From NCBI RefSeq assembly GCF_000346485.2, contig NZ_KQ976354.1:10436341-10500340 (forward strand): a DNA stretch of 64,000 nucleotides, read 5' to 3'. The translations under genes and the position numbers were made by a program. The notes beneath the pieces are model-generated. The model ran no database searches. It saw nothing but the letters and a program-made list of their open reading frames with translations, and had not been told where the DNA came from. Positions 60,077-64,000 of the stretch are shown in pieces; positions within the stretch are counted from its first letter, which is position 1, and every line of letters starts with the position of its first letter. The stretch is from Scytonema hofmannii PCC 7110 (GTDB lineage: Bacteria > Cyanobacteriota > Cyanobacteriia > Cyanobacteriales > Nostocaceae).

Positions 60077-61663
60077 TTAAGCTTTCTCGATTCCAGGACG
60101 CCCATTTTGAACCACAAATGAAGCACGATCGCTAATCGTACCAAATGGGGTTAGTACTTCTGACACAACTTTATAGTCTGTTGTCCAACTATGAGGAGTT
60201 AGCACACAACGTACATATCCCCGTTGACCGTTGTAAAACTTAATGTGGGGATTGTCTGGCAGATAAGCTTCAACTGTGGGGCTGGAGTCTGCACCGTCTC
60301 CACCGGAACTAATTGAGGTACACACAAACTCACTTCCAACAGTGGCAGAATTTGGGTTATCAAAGTCAGCTTTTAACTCCATTGCCCAGTTAGAGTGTAC
60401 GTCACCCGTTAATACAACTGGATTGGACGGTTTGCGCTGTTCTAGGAAATTCAGCAGTCGCTTTCGAGCAACAACGTAAGCATCCCACTTATCCATGCTG
60501 AAAGTTTGACCTTCTCCTGGTGTAAAGTCTCTCTGAGCAACCGGAACTTGTTGAGCTAGTACGTTCCAAGTAGCCTGAGAGCGATCTAGACCATTGAATA
60601 ACCATTTTTCTTGGCGATCGCCTAGGAGGGTTGCTTCTGGGTCAAAAGCTTCTGCACACCGTTGTGTAGTAATGTCTCCACAAGGTTGGTCTGTACGATA
60701 CTGACGGGTATCCAACACGTGGAAGGTTGCTAATTTTCCGAAGGAAAGACGGCGGAAAAGTTGCAGATCTGGTCCCTCCGGTTTTGAGAAGGGTCGTAGA
60801 GGCATATGCTCGTAATAAACTTGATATGCGATCGCCCGCCTTAATAAAAACTCAGCCGGATCTTGGTCATCATCATCGATTTGGGAAGTGGCGTTAGCAT
60901 AGTTGTTTTCAACCTCATGGTCATCCCAAGTCACAATCCAAGGGAATGCAGCGTGTGCTGCTTGCAGGTTTTTATCCCCTTTATAAAGAGCATAACGATT
61001 GCGATAATCTTCTACAGTTTTGATCTCAGGACCGTTATGCTGTCTGGGACGATCTGGTGTGATTCCCCCTTCATAGATGTAATCACCAGTATGCACGACT
61101 AAGTGAAGGTCTTCCTCCGCCAAATATTTATATGCTGTGTAGTACCCTTGCTCGTAGTGTTGGCAAGAGACAAAAGCAAAGGGGAGTTTGCTAACGTCAC
61201 TCTCAGGTTTGGGTGCTGTACGAGTTCGACCAATTGGACTTTCTTCTGTACCTGAGGTAAATCTGTACCAGTACCAAGTGTTAGGTTTCAACCCATTAAC
61301 AACAACGCGAACTGAGTGTCCCAGTTCTGGAATTGCAATTTCGGTGCCTTTTGCCACTATGCGTGTCATGTTGGGATCGGTTGCCACTTGCCAACGAATT
61401 GGCACGTTGACGTGTGGCATTCCACCTCCATTTAAGGGATCTGGAGCTAAACGAGTCCAGAGAACTACACTATCTGCATATGGTTCTCCAGAAGCTATAC
61501 CGAGTGTAAAAGGATAACTAGAGAATGAAACTTGGGCGAGCACTCGTTGATGGGAAAATTGGTTGGCGATCGCCAAACCTGTCAATGCTCCTGCCCCAAT
61601 GATTAAATTGCGTCGCTTAATTCGACTGTACAGAAACTGCTCAAAAGCCCTGTAATCTATCAT
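60077..61663 (-). CDS. phoD: Alkaline phosphatase PhoD
   Basis: 528 residues. A twin-arginine type signal (RIKRRNLIIGAGALTGLAIA, cleavage about residue 44 after VLA) leads to a PhoD N-terminal domain (YPFTLGIASGEPYADSVVLWTRLAP) and metallophosphatase domain: FVSCQHYEQGYYTAY, VVHTGDYIYEGG, WDDHEVENNY, LTGDVHSNW. These are the Ca/Fe binding residues. It releases phosphate from mono- and diesters outside the inner membrane after Tat export. PhoX nearby points to phosphate scavenging; I see no clear Pho box upstream. Confidence 0.95.
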   Translation of the reverse strand: MIDYRAFEQFLYSRIKRRNLIIGAGALTGLAIANQFSHQRVLAQVSFSSYPFTLGIASGEPYADSVVLWTRLAPDPLNGGGMPHVNVPIRWQVATDPNMTRIVAKGTEIAIPELGHSVRVVVNGLKPNTWYWYRFTSGTEESPIGRTRTAPKPESDVSKLPFAFVSCQHYEQGYYTAYKYLAEEDLHLVVHTGDYIYEGGITPDRPRQHNGPEIKTVEDYRNRYALYKGDKNLQAAHAAFPWIVTWDDHEVENNYANATSQIDDDDQDPAEFLLRRAIAYQVYYEHMPLRPFSKPEGPDLQLFRRLSFGKLATFHVLDTRQYRTDQPCGDITTQRCAEAFDPEATLLGDRQEKWLFNGLDRSQATWNVLAQQVPVAQRDFTPGEGQTFSMDKWDAYVVARKRLLNFLEQRKPSNPVVLTGDVHSNWAMELKADFDNPNSATVGSEFVCTSISSGGDGADSSPTVEAYLPDNPHIKFYNGQRGYVRCVLTPHSWTTDYKVVSEVLTPFGTISDRASFVVQNGRPGIEKA

Positions 61664-61930
61664 ACTTTTGCCCTTGTCTAAAAGGTAAACGCAAGCAAAA
61701 AAACAACTGACTTAAGGAAGTATAAACTATACCTTATGGTAGTTTTTACTTTTTGCCCTTTACCCTTGCATAAGTCAATTGTTACTTTGCCGAGTTCAAC
61801 CTATCACTCGGACATTAATTTCCCACAAAGGGAAAGTTAATACTATTTTAATTTGATCTTTTTCTTCTAAAAAATTTGGAGTTGTTACTTTGTCAGGGCT
61901 GTATTAATTCGATCGTGGTAACATTTTTGA
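61664..61930. other. Intergenic upstream of phoD
   Basis: 267 bp. Two runs CTTTTTGCCCTTTACCCTTGC appear near 61750; three spaced CTTAACCT-like Pho-box repeats were looked for and not found. No gene. Confidence 0.4.
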
Positions 61931-62266
61931 TTAAAGCAAGCGAAAAATGAATGGATAACGATAGGGTATATCCGGATTATCGAGGACTCTAAGAATAGCA
62001 ATAACTGGCATAATAATGCTAACGATACCTAATATCACTAGTAATGGAATGCCAATTATCAGAAGAGTTAATAATGCAAAGACAAATGCATAAATATAGA
62101 GATTTATGTGAAAATTAAGTGATTCTTTAGCATTGTCTTTAACAACAGGGTCTTCAGTCGTCAAAAAAATTCCTATAGGAATACCCACAGAGATAATAGT
62201 TGAGCTAAAGAATATAGCTCCGTGACAAAGGGCTGAAAAAAGTTTGCGCTGAGTGAGTCGATCCAT
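61931..62266 (-). CDS. DUF4870 (Tic20-like) membrane protein
   Basis: 111 residues, three membrane segments (about 10-33, 55-75, 74-95). LCHGAIFFSSTIISVGIPIG, DPVVKDNAKESLNFHINLYI and the short IPYRYPFIFRLL end are the DUF4870 pattern. Cytoplasmic-membrane protein of unknown role, common in cyanobacteria. Confidence 0.9.
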   Translation of the reverse strand: MDRLTQRKLFSALCHGAIFFSSTIISVGIPIGIFLTTEDPVVKDNAKESLNFHINLYIYAFVFALLTLLIIGIPLLVILGIVSIIMPVIAILRVLDNPDIPYRYPFIFRLL

Positions 62267-62543
62267 ACCATACCTCTACTATACAGAGAGAAAGTATTAA
62301 TCGTAGCTAATAGCAACGACTCTTCAATCCTAGCGCTTGCATGGGTTAATGTTGGATATTAGACCGCCGAGTTAATAGGACGGGCTAGAAGCCCATCCCA
62401 CGCTCCCGGATAATTTATCTCCTGAAAGTGGCTAACAGGCAGCGCACCACCCGCAATGAATGGAAGAAATATTCTTTCCCCCATTCCCCACTCCCTACTC
62501 CCCACTCCCCTTATTTCTTAAGAGTCCTTAAATCAAGGAGAAT
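62267..62543. other. Intergenic
   Basis: No gene. GACGGGCTAGAAGCCCATCCC contains hairpin GGGCTAGAAGCCC (about 62383). CCATTCCCCACTCCCTACTC and further units (about 62481-62511) are heptamer repeats. Confidence 0.45.
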
Positions 62544-64000
62544 TTAGAAAAATTTGCGTTTAGAATTCTTACGGCGAATACCTATGACAGACGGACGGGG
62601 TACACCTGTAGCCTTACCTTCACCACCATATTCGGTAGGAATGTTGCTTGGCCAACTACTACCACGAGGTAATGTACGTGTTTGGTTGAATGTAGTCCCG
62701 TTCAAATCCAGCAATTCGATAGTACGGCTAAGTTCAGTACCATCGTTAATCGGAACATTTTCACCAGGATGCTGTACGGCAAGAACTAGTGTATCGCCTA
62801 CAAGAGTCGGTCCTGTCATTTCACAACGAACTGGACCGTAAGCAAAGGGGATAACTGTTCCCGCGTCGAGTCCTTTGGTAGGAATGACAAACAACCAGTT
62901 ATTACCGAATACACCAGTAAAGGTAGAAACGTTACCAGTTAATGTATGGTCGATTCTATTTTGAGTTGGATTAGCACCAAGACTAAAACCGTTGTGGGTG
63001 TCAGTTGACATATCTGTTACACCCCAAATATTTCCTTTGGGATCGATGAGTAAGTTATCGACGTTGGCAAAACCAGCGCCTAATTCAGAACCATCTTCTC
63101 CACCTTGTTTAAATCTCTCCCAACGGAAGGTTGTACCTGTACCGTCTTGACTATCTTCGATAATCTTGTAAAGTCCACCAGATTGCTGGGTGCCATTGGT
63201 TGCTGGACTTAGCTTAGCAACTTGGAAAATCCGCGAATCTGGGTATCCGTCGCTTCCTGGCGCACCATCTGTGTAAGCAACAAACACTTCTTTAGTATAT
63301 GGATGCACTTCTAAATCTTCGGGGCGGGCGGTGGGGGTTCCTCCCGCTAGGTTAGCAGCTAAGAATGCGTCGCTAAGAATTGCACCTTGACTTGTGTAGA
63401 AGTCAGAAAGCTTTTTCTTTTGATAATCAGGTAAAGCAGTTGCTTCATTTTTGCGATCGCAGTTAAAAGCACCACCATCTTCTGTTTGTGCAGCAATACC
63501 TTTGCGTCTGGGTAATTTTAACAGACCATCTCTTTGAGCTGCTCCCAAAGCGTCAAATTCTACAGAAGAAATAACTGATGGTGGAATAGGATTGGTTGGC
63601 GTGTTTAAGTTCAAAGCAATCCACTCACCAGTCCCATCTGGGTTGAAGCTCGCTACATAGAGAGTTCCTTCTTCCCACAATTGGCTGTTGCTCTTATCAG
63701 TGACTGAACCAATAGTCCTCTCACTCACAAACTTCCAAGTGTGTCCGCCGCGTCTGTCATCCCCTAAATATGCCACTAACTTGTTACCAGCTTCAGCACG
63801 GTAACCAACGTTTTCATGGCGGAAACGACCTAACCAAGTATGTTTGCGCGGGCGGAAATGGGGATCTGCGGGATCGACCTCTACAATCCAACCGTATTTT
63901 TCTCCAACTAGACCAAAAGTCTCACCAACAGTTCCTTTGGTGTAACCTGTTTGAGTACCGTCTGGTTTGACTGATTCTGTCACACCAACAAAAAACTCTG
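62544..64000 (-). CDS. phoX: PhoX-family alkaline phosphatase (DUF839), start outside window
   Basis: The frame is open to the window edge; about 485 residues are seen and more lie upstream (the GTG at 63983 is internal). YGWIVEVDPADPHFRPRKHT, WLGRFRHENVG, YLGDDRRGGHTWKFVSE, NLLIDPKGNIWGVTDMS and RPSVIGIRRKNSK mark PhoX, a Ca2+/Fe-dependent Tat-exported phosphatase. Metal-binding Glu residues lie in DPADPHF/RFRHENV. With phoD it would supply phosphate from organic esters. The last residues KRKFF follow a repeat-free end. Confidence 0.93.
   Translation of the reverse strand, partial: EFFVGVTESVKPDGTQTGYTKGTVGETFGLVGEKYGWIVEVDPADPHFRPRKHTWLGRFRHENVGYRAEAGNKLVAYLGDDRRGGHTWKFVSERTIGSVTDKSNSQLWEEGTLYVASFNPDGTGEWIALNLNTPTNPIPPSVISSVEFDALGAAQRDGLLKLPRRKGIAAQTEDGGAFNCDRKNEATALPDYQKKKLSDFYTSQGAILSDAFLAANLAGGTPTARPEDLEVHPYTKEVFVAYTDGAPGSDGYPDSRIFQVAKLSPATNGTQQSGGLYKIIEDSQDGTGTTFRWERFKQGGEDGSELGAGFANVDNLLIDPKGNIWGVTDMSTDTHNGFSLGANPTQNRIDHTLTGNVSTFTGVFGNNWLFVIPTKGLDAGTVIPFAYGPVRCEMTGPTLVGDTLVLAVQHPGENVPINDGTELSRTIELLDLNGTTFNQTRTLPRGSSWPSNIPTEYGGEGKATGVPRPSVIGIRRKNSKRKFF

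Noticed and set aside
61664-61930. Pho box upstream of phoD
   Set aside because: Three CTTAACCT-like repeats at 11-bp spacing could not be found by eye.

Overview
The window reads as chromosomal DNA of a filamentous, probably heterocyst-forming cyanobacterium (order Nostocales or a close relative). The evidence is a phycoerythrocyanin operon (pecBACEF) directly before a phycocyanin operon (cpcBACDEF) with three consecutive cpcG genes, plant-type carotenoid genes crtP-crtB, a PatA-like regulator, a DevB-like fragment, PEP-CTERM and SLH proteins, frequent GCGATCGC-type (HIP1) octamers and many 7-bp tandem repeats of the kind called STRR in heterocystous strains. Genus cannot be fixed from the sequence alone.

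Layout. 1-2.05 kb: end of crtP, overlapping crtB, tRNA-Ser(GCU). 2.3-8.2 kb: orphan amino-acid-type ABC binding lipoprotein, exported barrel-like protein, ArfB ribosome-rescue factor, zinc-ribbon peptide and a PATAN-receiver response regulator. 8.2-10.2 kb: AT-rich and nearly gene-free. 10.2-11.7 kb: a double-glycine leader peptide and an RluD-type pseudouridine synthase. 12.4-24.5 kb: antenna locus. pecB-A-C-E-F encodes phycoerythrocyanin, its rod linker and the lyase/isomerase that makes phycoviolobilin; a complete IS (16060-17268, 5-bp target duplication) lies between the operons; cpcB-A-C-D-E-F encodes phycocyanin, rod linkers and the CpcE/F lyase; three rod-core linkers CpcG follow, then a terminator. 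Most intergenic gaps hold 7-bp tandem repeats or hairpins.

24.7-34.2 kb: miniature inverted-repeat elements, membrane proteins of unknown role, an IS1595-type zinc-ribbon protein without its catalytic domain, a hybrid histidine kinase, a beta-helix/SLH protein and a voltage-gated-type cation channel. 34.4-36.2 kb: an IS607-type unit with a serine recombinase and an RNA-guided-nuclease family protein (TnpB) read in overlapping frames. 36.4-40.3 kb: PRK-family kinase, RadC-like protein and membrane GTPase. 40.6-43.3 kb: a gene graveyard (halogenase, UbiX, PAS kinase and DevB fragments) around one GntR regulator. 43.9-50.6 kb: alpha-glucan phosphorylase, then a rearranged block with a second, damaged IS607 unit, a Uma2 nuclease and duplicated DUF429 genes. 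51-56 kb: a degenerate pyruvate kinase paralogue, an Rpn-type nuclease, a structured non-coding segment, a divergent GST/TetR pair with two operator-like sites, and another DUF429 fragment. 56.5-64 kb: quinol-type nitric oxide reductase, a 50-bp tandem repeat, a PEP-CTERM fragment, PhoD, a DUF4870 protein and the start-truncated PhoX.

The strongest leads are: (1) an IS with a matching MITE, both with exact 5-bp target duplications; (2) two IS607-type copies in which tnpA and the tnpB N-terminal extension share about 0.5 kb in two frames; (3) a different 7-bp repeat family in nearly every gap of the antenna operons; (4) a lone double-glycine precursor-like peptide; and (5) a lid-less pyruvate kinase with altered active-site residues.
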